Origin: Voacanga thouarsii
Taxonomy: Eukaryota; Streptophyta; Magnoliopsida; Gentianales; Apocynaceae
Assembly (NCBI GenBank): GCA_026120185.1
Contig: JANUWF010001491.1
Coordinates: forward strand, 2,976,001-3,040,000
DNA: 64,000 nt
Direction: 5' to 3'
Numbering within the stretch: position 1 is the stretch's first letter; each line of letters starts with the position of its first letter. Shown here piece after piece: positions 22,674 through 34,791 of the stretch. The position numbers and the translations under genes were made by a program. The notes under the pieces are model-generated. The model searched no databases, was not told the DNA's origin, and saw only the letters and a list, made by a program, of their open reading frames with translations.

Positions 22674-24495
22674 AGGGAAAACATAATTGAAAAGGGGAAT
22701 TCATAGATCATAATGGAAAATTGATCAAATCAAGGAGGAATTCTACAAAATCAAGGAGAATTGTGCAAGTGGGTCTACGAAGAGAGAAGAATGAGGCTTG
22801 TCTATGAGTGCATTCTTTTACTTTATTTTTTTTCTTGAACAATGATGTATTAATTGTTTTATTGTAATTTGACATTATTTAGGTATTCATGATTTTTAGA
22901 GTTATTTTGATCTTTTGATTAATTGATTATTATTTTTGGTATTTAATTACTTATGCTGATTACGGCATTAGTTGGTTGTTTCTTCTATTAACTTGCTTTA
23001 AAAATGGGTTGATGGTGATTTCAATTCATTAGTTTCACATTTTTTGTCTCTTAACTTGCTTGAAAAGAGGGTTAATTGCTAAAAAATAGGTAATTAAAGG
23101 TAAATTGATATCTGCCAGAATATGAATTCATTGGTTAATTTCTTGCTTTAAGTTTGCCAGAATATGGAGATTTAAACAAAGATTGTGTTTAATGTTTTTT
23201 TTGGGTTAATTAGTTGAGACAGAACTGTTGGGTATCTCATGCGTATCATATACAGTGCATTGGAAGAATTAAAATAAGATATCATCCTAGGATCCGCATA
23301 TGTGTGGAAAACAAGACATATACATGGAAAACAAAGAAACAAAAATAACAGTTTTTACCTATCTTTGTTTGTGTGGAAAACAAAACCTTCCTTCTTCAAG
23401 TATGGTAATTATGGCACAATCTAGCAATCCTCTTGAAGAATCACCACGAGAGTTGTATGTCCAACCACTATAATCATAGTGTGTGATTATCTCCAATAGA
23501 AATCCACACGGAGGATCACACTCAAGAACCAAGATTTTTCTGTGCTAGCAGAAAACAACAATGGTGGCTGGGTTTTATTCTTCTTGTTCAATAAAAACCA
23601 GAGAAAGAAGAAGAAGAGTCTTGGTGTTCTCTTGGAGAGGCTCACACGAAAGAGAGAGAGTGAAGAGAACAAAAGATTATAAATTTTTCTCTTGTGTGCC
23701 TCTTGGTTTTGTAGAGTTGTTTTCATGTGACTGTTTGTCTTCCACTAGGGTTATATCCCATATAACTGAAAAGCCTCTACAAAAACACATATGAGAATTC
23801 CAACAAACAATTGCAATTCTCCAATTGCAATTGGAACCCATCATGTTCTCAGAATTACAAATTGGCCTATCAATTATAACTAATTATAATTTGACCACAA
23901 CAACTTCTCTTTCTCGCAATAAACCCCACTATGTTATCAAATAACATTTTGAGTATAGAATCCTCTATTGTGTGTGATCTATTAGGTTTCCTGGTCAATT
24001 GGTAGCAAACATGAATTAATCCAAAAGTCTTTGAGATTAATTATCCTATTAATTTTAATCAAAATTTGTTTGTTAATTCATTAATTAATAAATCCATATT
24101 CCCAGATCATGAGCAGTATCTAGCAATACATCATGACTACCCAAGAGTCCAAGAAGTCAAGTGGCTTGACATGAACCCTTCAATAACAAACTATAGTGTA
24201 ATTAACTCCTTTCACCATACAATATCTCATTCGATTTAGAGTACGGAATTAGTGCCAACTCCCTCCAGAATATATATTAATTCTGGCCCGAATACAATTA
24301 TACTTGTGCCAAGAACCTACTACCTTAGATGTGCATCAATTGGAGCTGTTTCCAATAAACATACTCCTTGGACAAGGACTTCTCAAGTCGTAATTCCTAC
24401 AAGTGGCCGTGAGATATTTGCCCCTACTATTAGGAGTGGTGAATCCTTTATTGACCATCTTAACTACTTTCATTTACCTCACAATGTACCCAATA

Positions 24496-27400
24496 TGTAA
24501 CACCCCGCTACCTAGGCCAGCCAGGGCCGGGGATGTCGCCCCGTCCAAAGGACAAGGGGTCTTTATAACTAGGTCACACAAATAAAATAGTGGAATAAAA
24601 TAATACTTTAACTGAAAATTTTATTACATCCCAAAATACTCCAAGAATAAATCAATGAATTCCCAAAATAAAACCATAAATAAAATTATCCACTCTCGAC
24701 TCCCCAAAGCAATACATAGAAATAAACGATAACAATCTCTTCCCAGGCAGATTACACTAGCTACTCATCCCCACAGTAAGATCGACCATGAAATCATGGT
24801 AAAAAGGTGATGAGACAGAAATCTCAGTAAGTCCGTGTGTGCTTTGGGTGTTTAGTGAAAGCAGTTCATGGATGCAAAGTGCGAAATCTTTATAAGAAAA
24901 ATATTGGCAAGCAATAAACATTAGTCAAGAGCAAGAGTGGCGTTTTAGCTATTCCAGCCATACATGATCAACAAAATCAACCACTCATAAGAAAGGATTA
25001 TGGGTTACCACACGTTGGGCCCCACAACCGGATGGTCAGTATACCACATTTTGTGCATACCGCTGGTCAGAATGCCACACTTTGTGCAGACTGACAAAAG
25101 TAGGTGATCGGCCTACTGGGCATGATACTCCTCCTTCTCTATACTCAAACAACAACCAAGTGTCCATTCCGACAAAATACAGTCACTTGACTGAAAAGAA
25201 CACAGCTAGCTCGGACCGGCACGACCCACTGGATTGACGTCCTATCCAGGAAGGACTCACCCCTCAGAGGTGGCCACCTACTGAGAGACTTGACCTAACC
25301 CCTCAAGGACTACTCCTAGTTGTCCACCCTTATTGAGTACTCAACGACGTTTCCCACTTGGGATAAAATGAACAAAACATTGTTCCACATGAAAATGGCA
25401 TTTTGAGGGTTTCCAAAGTCCTTGTAAAAAAACCAGCTTTAGAAAGAGTTTGAGTTTGGCAAATCTACTCTTTGATTTTTAAATAATTCAAATGTTTGAA
25501 ATAAGAGAGAGTTCAACCCTCAATTGCCTTTACATAAATGAGTGTCCATACACTCTATATTTGGCTTGCCATAAGAAAAACATTTCACATCAATCAGGTT
25601 TTATGCAGGAGCTTACCTAACTCTAGCTCACAAATAAAAGGTCTCCAACAGCTGACCTAACCCCACATGGGCAAACACAAAACACAATCAATTTCAAGCC
25701 ACAATCCTTTTCCTCAATTTTAAAACAACTCAACTTACTACTATCATGATCCTATTGTCCCAAGCTTTAAGGCCACTCAATAAATAAATAGGTTTATAGG
25801 CTAAGGATAATTTGATATTTAAAATAATTAATGTTTTGGAAAATAGGTACTAATAAGTTAAAGGTTTAAAACTTGCTAAGAAAAATTTAGAGTTTATTTG
25901 TTAATGATTTATTAATAATTTAGTTGTTAGAAAATAATTGATAACTAAAGTTAGTTAAAATGAATTTTAATGAATCTTGCTTGAAAATAATAAATAAGTT
26001 TTAATAGGTTTTGATTAAAAGATGATAATTAAATTTATAGAAATAAGTATTTTACTAATCATGATTATTTCCATAAAAGGCTTTAATTGAGCTCATTATT
26101 TTATAAAATATTTGTATATTTTATTTTTCTATTAAAACTATTATTTATTTGACTAAATTTTCCTTTATATAAATATAATATTCCAAATCCACCCTTCCTA
26201 GGTTTTTTCGAATTCACTAGCAAAGTTATATTACTAAATATTTTATTCATGAAATAAAAATTTGCTTAGGGACAACTAGATCATGATCATAATTCCAAGG
26301 TTACTCACAATCATGAACATATACAACCATTCAACTCATCAATTCATCCAAATCATGCATACAAACATAGATCTCAATTTATCAAGACATGATCTAACCT
26401 CTACTAGCATAGATATGGCCATGGCTTCAATAATCCAACATGGATATAAGTCCTAATCACCAATGGTGACATAATCTCTAGCATACTTCATCACAAATAC
26501 TACCTATGACATGGAAACATGCACCAAACCCTAAATCATCATTCAATCAAACAATATAATCCTTCCATGCATAAATCCCATCTCCTTCACAATCACACAC
26601 ATATTCATGCTTCAATCTCTACAATGCATACTCAAATCCTATCACAATCCACATACTATCAACGTCATCCTAGAGACATGAATCTAGAATTTAAAAGAAA
26701 GATTGAAGGGACTTACTTGGTTGAGGGATGCCTTGAAAGATTTTAGAATGGATCTCAACTCCTAGATGCCTAAAATCGTCCAAGGAAGGGGGAAGGAGCA
26801 TGGCCATGGAGGAAGAAGCCATTCGGCCAAGAGAGGGAGTTTCGGCCATTAGAGAGAGAGAGGGACCATTAGCATGTCTATTCACATATATTTTGACTAG
26901 AGATCAAGATTGGAGAAGATGAAGTTGTTAGAACAAACCTACCTTGAAGGTGTTCTTGAACCTTCACAGAATTTTCTGGTTTTGATCCGAAGTAGCGAGT
27001 TGATTTGTGGAGTTTGATGTTAAAAATGGTGTTGATGGAATCACGGCAGTGAGTAGGTCAAATATGGAGATTTTAGAGAAGGTTTGAAGTGGTTTGGAGG
27101 GATATTAGGTGAAAGGAAGAAGTAGGTGTTCTTGATGTAGTGTGTGTGTTCTTGAAGGTTGAAGGATTTTGTGAGATTGTAGTTTGCAGTTGCCGAAATT
27201 CTATGAGAACTAGGGCTGGTCGAATTTCTGTAGGGTTTAGGAAGATGATTCTCTGATTTGGAAGGGAAAAGGAAAGGTTAGTTGTTAAAATCCTTGAAGA
27301 ATATTTTTAGAAAGTAAATTTGGAAACTAAATATCCTAGAATATCTTGATTGTTGGAGAGCTTTGGAAGTCTGCCATGGCTGACTGCTTTGAGCAAAATT

Positions 27401-28810
27401 TCGGTGGGATTAATTCTGGCTTAAGGAAGCTTATGGTGGCTGAAAATAGGGAGCATAATGGTGAAGAAGAAGTCTGGTTATTTGAGGGATACATTATGGA
27501 AATTTGCTAAACTATGTTGGCAGGAAATTTGGTAATCAATCAAGCATAATTGCAGGGATTTGTTGGAGAGATTTTCGGGCAACCATGTCTGAATTTCATG
27601 CAGAAGCTTAAGGGGAATAATAGAGCTCAATTACTGGAGGTTTAAGGAAGGTTAATGCAGAACAATGATGGTGTTTCTGCTGGAGGAAGATTAGGAAACA
27701 AAGCTGGACAATTTCCTGCACAGCATTTTTCGCAAGCTGGGGTTTTCCCTGGGCAGTTTTTCGGCTGCCATTTTCCAGCCCGTTTGCAAAGAGTTTGAAG
27801 GGGAATTCTAGGGGCTTTCAAGGCTGGTTTCCAGCCTTCTTCATGGAGGAAAAACATGGCTAAGGTGTTGAACAAACTCTGGAAGAAAACAGCTTGGTTT
27901 TGGACTCTCAAAGCTGCGATTTATACAGGAATTTTTCCTGGTTTTGCTCCAGCTTTGAGCAGTCCGAAAATGGCTAAAGAATTTAGGTTGCAAGCTGATC
28001 CAAAAGACCATTTTTCTAGCAGTATTTGGGAGGGAATGTTAGCTAAGAATCTCGACACCTTGATGGCACAATCAGCTGAAGAATTTTCTATTCATTCCAA
28101 GAATGAAGATGAACTAGCTAGAGTGAATTTTTCAGCAAGCTCACTAAAGGAATTTTCCTCTTGAAATCTCCCACAACTTTTTCACATTTTCGGACCATAA
28201 GAAGTCCTTTACTAAGACATTTTGATCCTATAAGACCACAACACTTCACTGAAATTTCTGGAAAGAAAATGGCTAGAACAATTTGCTCAACCTCATGAGT
28301 TGAGAACTAAGGAAAAATTAAAGATCAAGGAAAAATTGAATTCCTCTTAGGAAATTCGAGTAGAACAAATGAGTAGGATTTGAAGACTCCTATCATACCT
28401 CCCATAGGACAACATCTCTACCTTACTCTAAACACCACTAAGGCCGAAATTATTACTTCCCCAAGCAAAAATAAAATATAACCAAGCTAAAGCTCCTATG
28501 ATGGAATTTGAACCCAAAACCTCAAGAATTAATTTCCAAAGCTCTAACCACTACACCACAACAACTCTTGTTGTTATTTTCACTAGCAACTTATTTCCTA
28601 TCCAATACTCAAGCTATCTCCCTATTTTCACCTCAGACAAAAATTACTATTTTGCCCTTCTCACTTAATATTCACCAACAAGCCTCCAAGACATTAAAAC
28701 TCAAATCCAAGGCACATAAAATCAAATAAAAATATATTTAATCATGCAGTAAAGTATGTTATGCATCCCAACCCCCTTACTCTATGGTTATTTTTAACTG
28801 TGGTTTCACA
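24496..28810 (-). mobile_element. Solo chromovirus LTR with perfect TSD, minus strand
   Basis: A 4315-bp LTR. On + it starts TGTAACACCCC and ends GGTTTCACA, so it lies on the minus strand. The 5-bp duplication CAATA flanks it (24491-24495 and 28811-28815); the uninterrupted site is visible in the other Copia 1 LTR near 37773. It is the same family as 4435-8657 and 45731-49996. The tRNA-like segment is at 28503-28558. No internal coding sequence remains. Confidence 0.94.
28503..28558 (-). promoter_or_regulatory. tRNA-like A-box/B-box segment in LTR
   Basis: On the minus strand, A-box TGGTGTAGTGG (28548-28558) fits TRGYNNARNNG, and GGGTTCAAATTCC (28503-28515) is B-box-like. Same place in the LTR as at 4687. 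Confidence 0.5.
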
Positions 28811-29358
28811 CAATATCCATCCCATATGCGGCCCTCGATCAAGCTCCAGAGATTGGAATCAAAGTACAAGGCTCAGCAAAAAAAGTACCTTGGAGATCTC
28901 AAGTCTAAGAATACTTGCACGTTTGCTATTTTGAGATTATATTACTGGCACTAAATAGTTATCCATGTGATTATCTTATAGGTAGGTCATGCAATGAACT
29001 TGTTCCACTAACAAGCATCCACGTGTTAACTTTGAATATCTCAAAACTCACAGATATGAGAACCACCGCCTGATCAAATCAGGAAGTCCTAACACATACT
29101 AGTCTTAACGTATTAATGACGTCCTATCTCATTAATACCATGACTAGGGACTATTTAAGTACTAACACTATAGAATGTTGTAGGAATCTCATATCATGAT
29201 CTCTATCATGACTTGCTTAACATAATATTGTACTAGGGACTTTATCTAACAGTTATATTACTTAATAGTAATAAAAAAAACTGTAAGATAAATAATGTCT
29301 TTTATGAAATAAAATGTGTCATATACAACGTACAAGTGATTGCCTTTAGGGCATAACA

Positions 29359-29375
29359 CTAATAAACTCCCACTT
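29359..29375 (-). other. Polypurine tract of Copia 1
   Basis: On the minus strand, AAGTGGGAGTTTATTAG directly precedes the LTR start TGTTATGCCC, the usual Copia arrangement. Confidence 0.8.
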
Positions 29376-29377
29376 GC

Positions 29378-30397
29378 ACTAGAGCCAATCATTCATGTAT
29401 CTAATACCGAATGACTCAACATGACTATCATGTTTCTTTTGGGATAGTACTTTTGTAAGCGGGTTAGCAATGGTCTCATCCGTGGGAACTCTTTCTATCT
29501 TTAGCTGCTTCAGAAGTGGTTATGTACACAGCTTATGTCGTAGAGTCGGCAATAGTCTCTTGTTCGGAACTCTTCTAACTTATTGCCCCTCCACACAACA
29601 TAAACACGTAGCCCGAATGTGATTTGAAATTATCCTTATCAGATTAAAAACTAGCATCATTATACCTATTTATTTTCAAATCACCTTCTCCATATACTAA
29701 GAACACATCCTTAGTCCTTCATTAGTAATTAAGGATATTCTTTACAGCCGCTTAATAACCCTTACTGGAGTCAGATTAGTATCTGCTTGACAAACTAAGA
29801 GCACAAGATACATCGGGCCTAGTATATATCATAGCGTACAAGATAGATCTAACTGCCGAAGCATATGGAATCTTCCTCATGTGATCCCATTCAACTTGTG
29901 TCTTGGGAGACATCGACTTTGAAAGGCTTACATCATGTGACAGGGGTAAGAATCCCCTTTTGGATTGATCCATGCTAAACCTCTTTAGCACTTTATCTAT
30001 GTATGTAGACTATGAAAGACCTAGCAACCGGTTAGATCTATCTCTATAAATCCTTATTCCAAGAATATAGGTTGCTTCTCCAAGGTCATTCATGGAGAAT
30101 TTTTTGGACAACCAAATTTTAACCGTTTGCAAGATAAGTATTTCATTTCTTATTAGTAACATGTTATTTACATAAAGTAATAAGAAAATGATTGCGCTCC
30201 CACTAACCTTCTTGTATACATAAGGCTTATCCATGTTTTGAATGAAACTAAACACTTTGACTGTTTTATCAAAATGGATGTTCTAAGTCCTAGAAGCTTG
30301 CTTAAGTCCATAAATAGACCTTTGCAACTTACACACCTTTGTGCCATCACTGGATGTGAAACCCTCAGGTTATGTCATATACACTTCCTCAATCAGA
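29378..30397 (-). pseudogene. Copia 1 RT C-terminal half and RNase H remnant
   Basis: Minus strand, from the EEVYMTQPEGF region of RT at the right end: SIYGLKQASRTWNIHFDKTV, then LLYVNNMLLIRNEI, KKFSMNDLGEATYILGI, YIDKVLKRFSM, KIPYASAVRSILYAMIYTRPD, then a decayed RNase H part and a C-terminus like SQKKHDSH. The catalytic YVDD box reads YVNN, and the following Gly is Arg; these fit G-to-A changes. Many stops and frameshifts occur after 29776. RT upstream of EEVYM and the end of integrase are missing, replaced by LTR sequence. Confidence 0.88.
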
Positions 30398-30915
30398 TTA
30401 TTTTCCTGGGTAGTTTCGGCTGCCATTTTCCAGTCAACTTGTAGAGAGTTTGAAGGAGATTCTAGGGGTCGTTCATTGTTGGTTTCCAGCCTTCTTCATG
30501 GAGGAAAAACATGGCTAAGGAGCTGGGAGAAAATTGGAAGAAATCAGCTTGGTTTAGGGGCACCTATGCTGCGATTTTGCCTAGAAATTTTTCTAGTTTT
30601 GCACAGCATTTGTGCAGTCCCAGCATTAACCAAAATTCCTCCATTCTCTTCAACCTTCAAGCACACATAGAACACCAAGAACACCTACTCCTTTCTTTCG
30701 CTTAATACCTCTCCAAATCACTTCAAACTTCTTCCAAAAATTCCAGATTTTATCTACTCACTGCCATGAGTCCATCCATACCATTTTTTAACATCAAACA
30801 CCAAAATCCAACTTGCTCTTTTGGATCAAAAATCAGAAATTTTGTGAAGGCTCAAGAACACCTTCAAGGTAGGTTTGTTCAAACAACTTCATCTTCTCTA
30901 ATCTTTGATCTCTAA

Positions 30916-30953
<38 letters not shown>

Positions 30954-33136
30954 AATCATGCTAATGGACTCTCTTCTTCTCTCTCTCTCTCTCTCTATCT
31001 CTTGGCCGAACCTCTTTCCTTCTTGGCCGAATGGCTCTTCACCAATGGCCATGCTTTCTAAATCTCTCTTGGACGAATCTAGGCATCTAGGAGTTGAGAT
31101 CCATTTGAAGCTCCTTCAAGGTACTCACCAATCAAGTAAGTCCCCTCAACCCTATTTTTAGACTCTAGATTCATGTCTCTAGAGTAATATTAGAAGGAGA
31201 GGGCTATGGTCGTGGTTTAAGCATGTGTTGTTGTGATGAGTTGAATTCGAAGCATGAATGGATGTGTGTATATGATGGAGTTGGGGTTGATGCATGTGAT
31301 GATTTATCTTGGATGATATTATGGTGTTTTTAGGGTTTAATGCATGTCTCCATGTCTTTGTGATCATGAATGCTAGAGATTATGTCACCTATGGTGAATA
31401 TGATTTATATTCGTGTATGATCATTAAAGCCATGATTATGTTTATGCTAGTGGAGGTTGGATCATGCCTTAGTAAATTTAGATCTATGTCTATATGTGTG
31501 ATTTGGATGATTTGATGAATTAAAGGGGTGTATATGTTCATGATTGTGGTTAGCAATAGAATTATGATCATGATCTAGTTGTCTCTAAGCTAAATTTTAT
31601 TTCTTCAATAAAATGTTTAATATTATGAATTTTGCTAGTACTTTCGAAAAACCCTAGGAAGGATAGATTTGGATTATTATATATATAATAAGGATATTTT
31701 AGTCAAATAAATTATAGCTTTACTAGAATATATATATTTATATATATATATATATATATATTATAAAATGATAATATCAAATAAAGCTTTTTATGAAAAT
31801 AATCATAATAAGTAAAATAATTATTTAATTTTTATCTTTTAGCCAAAACCTATTAAAATTTATTTATTATCTTTCAATCAAGATTCATTAAAATTTATTT
31901 TCAACTAATTTTAATTATCAATTATTTTCTAGCAATTAGTTATTAATAAATTATTATTTTACCTAATACCACCTAGGACCCTTTTATCAAAAAAACTCTA
32001 AATTATTCTTAGCAAGAATTAAACCTTCAGCTTATTAGTACCTATTTCCCAAAACTCTAATTATTTTAAATATCAAATTAAACTTAGCTTATAAACCCTT
32101 TTATTTATTATTTGGCCTTAAAGCTTGGGGCACTAGGATCATGGTAGTAGTGAGTTGAGCTAGTTTTATTTGTGAAAGTGGAACTTGGCTTGAAATTGAT
32201 TGTAATTTATATTTACCCCAAGCGGGGTTGGGTCAGCGATTGAATATATTTATTTTATCTCGAGCTAAGGATCAGGTAAGCTCCTGCATAAAACCCGATT
32301 GATATAAAATGTTTATTATGGCAAGCCAAATGTAGGGTGCATGGGCACTCATTTCTGTAAAGGCAATCGAGGATTAACTTCTTCCTTATTTTAGATAAAT
32401 TATTTATTTGAAAATCAATAAGTAGATTTACTCAAACTCAAAATTCCTTCTAAAACTGATTTTGTCAAAGACTTTGGAAACCCTTAATTGCCATTTTCAT
32501 GTGAAACTGTGTTTTGTTCATTTTTCCCAAGTGGGATACAATCGTTGAGTACTCAATAAGGGAGGACTGGTAGGGCTAGTCTTTGAGGGGTTAGGATAAG
32601 TCTCTCAGCAGGTGGCCACCTCTGAGGGCTGAGTCCTGCCAGATAAGATGTCAGTCCAGTAGGTCGTGCCGGTCTGAGCTAGCAGTTTATTTTTCAATCA
32701 AGTGATTGTGTTTTACCGGAATGGACACCCGATTGTTGTTTAGGTATAGAGAATGAGGAGTATCTTGCCCGGTAGGCCAATCACTCAACACTCAAAGCAC
32801 ACACGGACTTATTGAGATTTTTATCTCATCACTATTTTTACCATGATTTTAGGTCGATCCTGTTGTGCAGATGAGTAGCTAGATATTGTCTGCCTTGAAA
32901 GATTTTTGCTGATAATTTATTTTGTGTAATACTTTGGAGAGATGAGAGTTGATAAATTTTATTGTGGATTTATTTTTTGTATTTATGGATTTATTCTTGG
33001 GATGTAATATATTTTAAGTTAAAGTATTATTTTTATTCCGCAATTTTATTTGTATGACCTAGTTATAAAGACCTCTTGTCCTTTGGATGGGACGACATCC
33101 CCAGCCCTAGCGGGCCTAGGTAGTGGGTTGTTACAT
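30398..33136. mobile_element. Rearranged chromovirus LTR fragment within Copia 1 pol
   Basis: About 30398-30620 is antisense to the 4.3-kb LTR (it matches + positions 27745-27985, which lie in a minus-strand LTR). From about 30620 the sequence is the sense strand and runs to the LTR end GTTACA at 33136. The first third of the LTR, with the tRNA-like segment, is absent. No target duplication is visible, and Copia 1 sequence resumes at a different point of pol, so insertion came with, or was followed by, deletion and inversion. It carries a (TA) run at 30918-30949 and another near 31729-31760. I see no gene. Confidence 0.8.
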
Positions 33137-33996
33137 CTTAGAGTCTTAATACTTTTGCCAAGTTGTTTCAATATTTCATTCTTGAAGTCTTTGAACTTAT
33201 CAAAGACCTCAGATTTTATTTCATTAAATATAAATACCTGTATCATGAGAAATCATCGATAAAAGTTATGAAATAGTTATAACCTCCTCTTGCTTGTATT
33301 GACATTGGGCCACATACATCAAAATGTATGAGTTCTAACAACACCTTGGCCTATTCCTCTTTTCCTGAAAAATAAGTTTTAGCCATTTTACCTAGTAAAT
33401 GGGACTTGCATGTGCCATATGATTCATAATCAAATGACCCTAAGTCACCAAGCTTGTGTAACTTAGAAATACGATTTTCGTTTACATGGCCTAAATGACA
33501 ATGCCATAAGTAAGAGGTGTTAGAGTTATCTATTCTAGGTTTCTTATTGTTTATATTGAGAATTGGATTATCCAAGTCTAGAACATATAAACCATTAACC
33601 AAAGTTGCTAAACCATAATGAATATCATTCAATGAAAAGAACAACATTTATGCTTGCATATCAAATGAAATCCATTTAAGTCTAAACACGCAACTGAGAT
33701 AATATTTTTCATTAAAACTGGTAATAGTAACAGTTTTGTAAATCTAGAATTAATCCCGAAGGCAAGTTTAGCTTATATGTTCCCACAACATGTGCAGCAA
33801 CCTTAGCCGCATTTGCAATACGTAGGTCCACATCGCCTTCCTCTAGCCTTCTACTGCTTTTTGGTCCCTGTAAGTTATTGCGTAAATGAGATCCACATCC
33901 GGGATCTAATACTCATATCTCATTTCTAGAGGCAGTATTTAACTCAATCATAAACATACCCAGAGTAGAATTAGAAGTGCTTGTAAGCTTCTCCTT
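33137..33996 (-). pseudogene. Copia 1 protease and integrase N-terminal remnant
   Basis: Minus strand. Just after gag a protease-like stretch reads VLDPGCGSHLRNNLQG; the catalytic D-S/T-G is D-P-G. At 33351-33647 is the pre-integrase region SYLWHCHLGHVNENRISKLHKLGDL with CKSHLLGKM. Then come weak integrase remains, and KFKDFKNEILKQLGKSIKTLR at about 33137-33200, where the rearranged LTR cuts it just before the usual SDRGGEY box. Frameshifts separate the parts. Confidence 0.82.
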
Positions 33997-34791
33997 CTAT
34001 TTTTTATCCTTAATGGTCTCCAAGTAGACCTTGTAGTTGCACCTCCAATGGCCCACCTTGCTACAATGATGGCATGGGCCCTTGGTAGCTTCATCCTTCT
34101 TCTTCACACCACCTTTGCGCTTCATATGAACTTTTTTCTTCTTTTGAAATTTCTTCTTAGAAGAAGATTCTACCATTAAAATTGCATTAGAATCCTTCTT
34201 CATGAAGGACTCCGCAGTTTTAAGAAGATTAATCAACTCAGGAATGGTGGACTCAATCTTGTTCATCTGATAGTTAATCACAAATTGTGAAAAACTATTA
34301 GGTAAAGATTGTAGAATTAAGTCAACATTTAAGTCATGGTCCATCGTGAACCCGAGAGATCCAAGCTTTTCTATTAAGCCTAACATCTTCAGCCCATGAG
34401 TGGCCACATAAGAACTCTCTGCCATTTTACAACAGAATAGTTTCTTCGAGATCTCATATGTTTCAATTCTTACATGGGCATCAAACAACTCTCGAAGATG
34501 TAATATAATAGATTGAGCATCCATATGCTCGTGCTGTTTTTGCAATTCGGGAATCATGGATGCCAGCATAATACACGATGCTGTATCACTATCCTCCGTG
34601 TACTTTTTGTGGATAGCATGCTCATTAGCATGAGCATCTTGAGTTGGTGGTGGCAGAATAGGAGCATCTAGCACGTAGAGCAACTTTTTCAACTTGAGAA
34701 CGATTCTCAAATTTCTATACCAATCGAGGTAGTTTGATTCGGTTAACTTGTTGGTTTCCAAGATGCTACGTTGTTTTAAGTTTGTTGACAT
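33997..34791 (-). CDS. Copia 1 gag, open but with a damaged zinc knuckle
   Basis: A 264-codon open frame, the best-kept coding unit of the window. It begins MSTNLKQRSILETNKLTESN with the LDWYRNLRIVLK box (usual YxDWxRNLRIVL), then a capsid-like helical region with LRELFDAHVRIETYEISKKL and SLPNSFSQFVINYQMNK. A Lys-rich stretch precedes the zinc knuckle CHHCSKVGHWRCNY (C-x2-C-x4-H-x4-Y): the last Cys is Tyr, and an Arg is Cys two residues earlier. A stop follows at KDKK. In relatives gag runs on into pol; here separate translation or a nonsense change is possible. It would form the element's particle; RNA binding is probably impaired. Confidence 0.85.
   Translation of the reverse strand: MSTNLKQRSILETNKLTESNYLDWYRNLRIVLKLKKLLYVLDAPILPPPTQDAHANEHAIHKKYTEDSDTASCIMLASMIPELQKQHEHMDAQSIILHLRELFDAHVRIETYEISKKLFCCKMAESSYVATHGLKMLGLIEKLGSLGFTMDHDLNVDLILQSLPNSFSQFVINYQMNKIESTIPELINLLKTAESFMKKDSNAILMVESSSKKKFQKKKKVHMKRKGGVKKKDEATKGPCHHCSKVGHWRCNYKVYLETIKDKK

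Larger units (their letters stand above)
23226..29358 (-). repeat. 3' LTR of Copia 1, split by a solo LTR
   Basis: LTR sequence at 23226-24495 and 28816-29358 (about 1.81 kb together), matching the other LTR at 36487-38321 (1835 bp). A 4315-bp foreign LTR sits at 24496-28810. Confidence 0.9.

Noticed and set aside
27642..28164. Open frames of 89 and 102 codons on opposite strands
   Set aside because: They are inside the solo LTR and are shared with other LTR copies only because the DNA is homologous.
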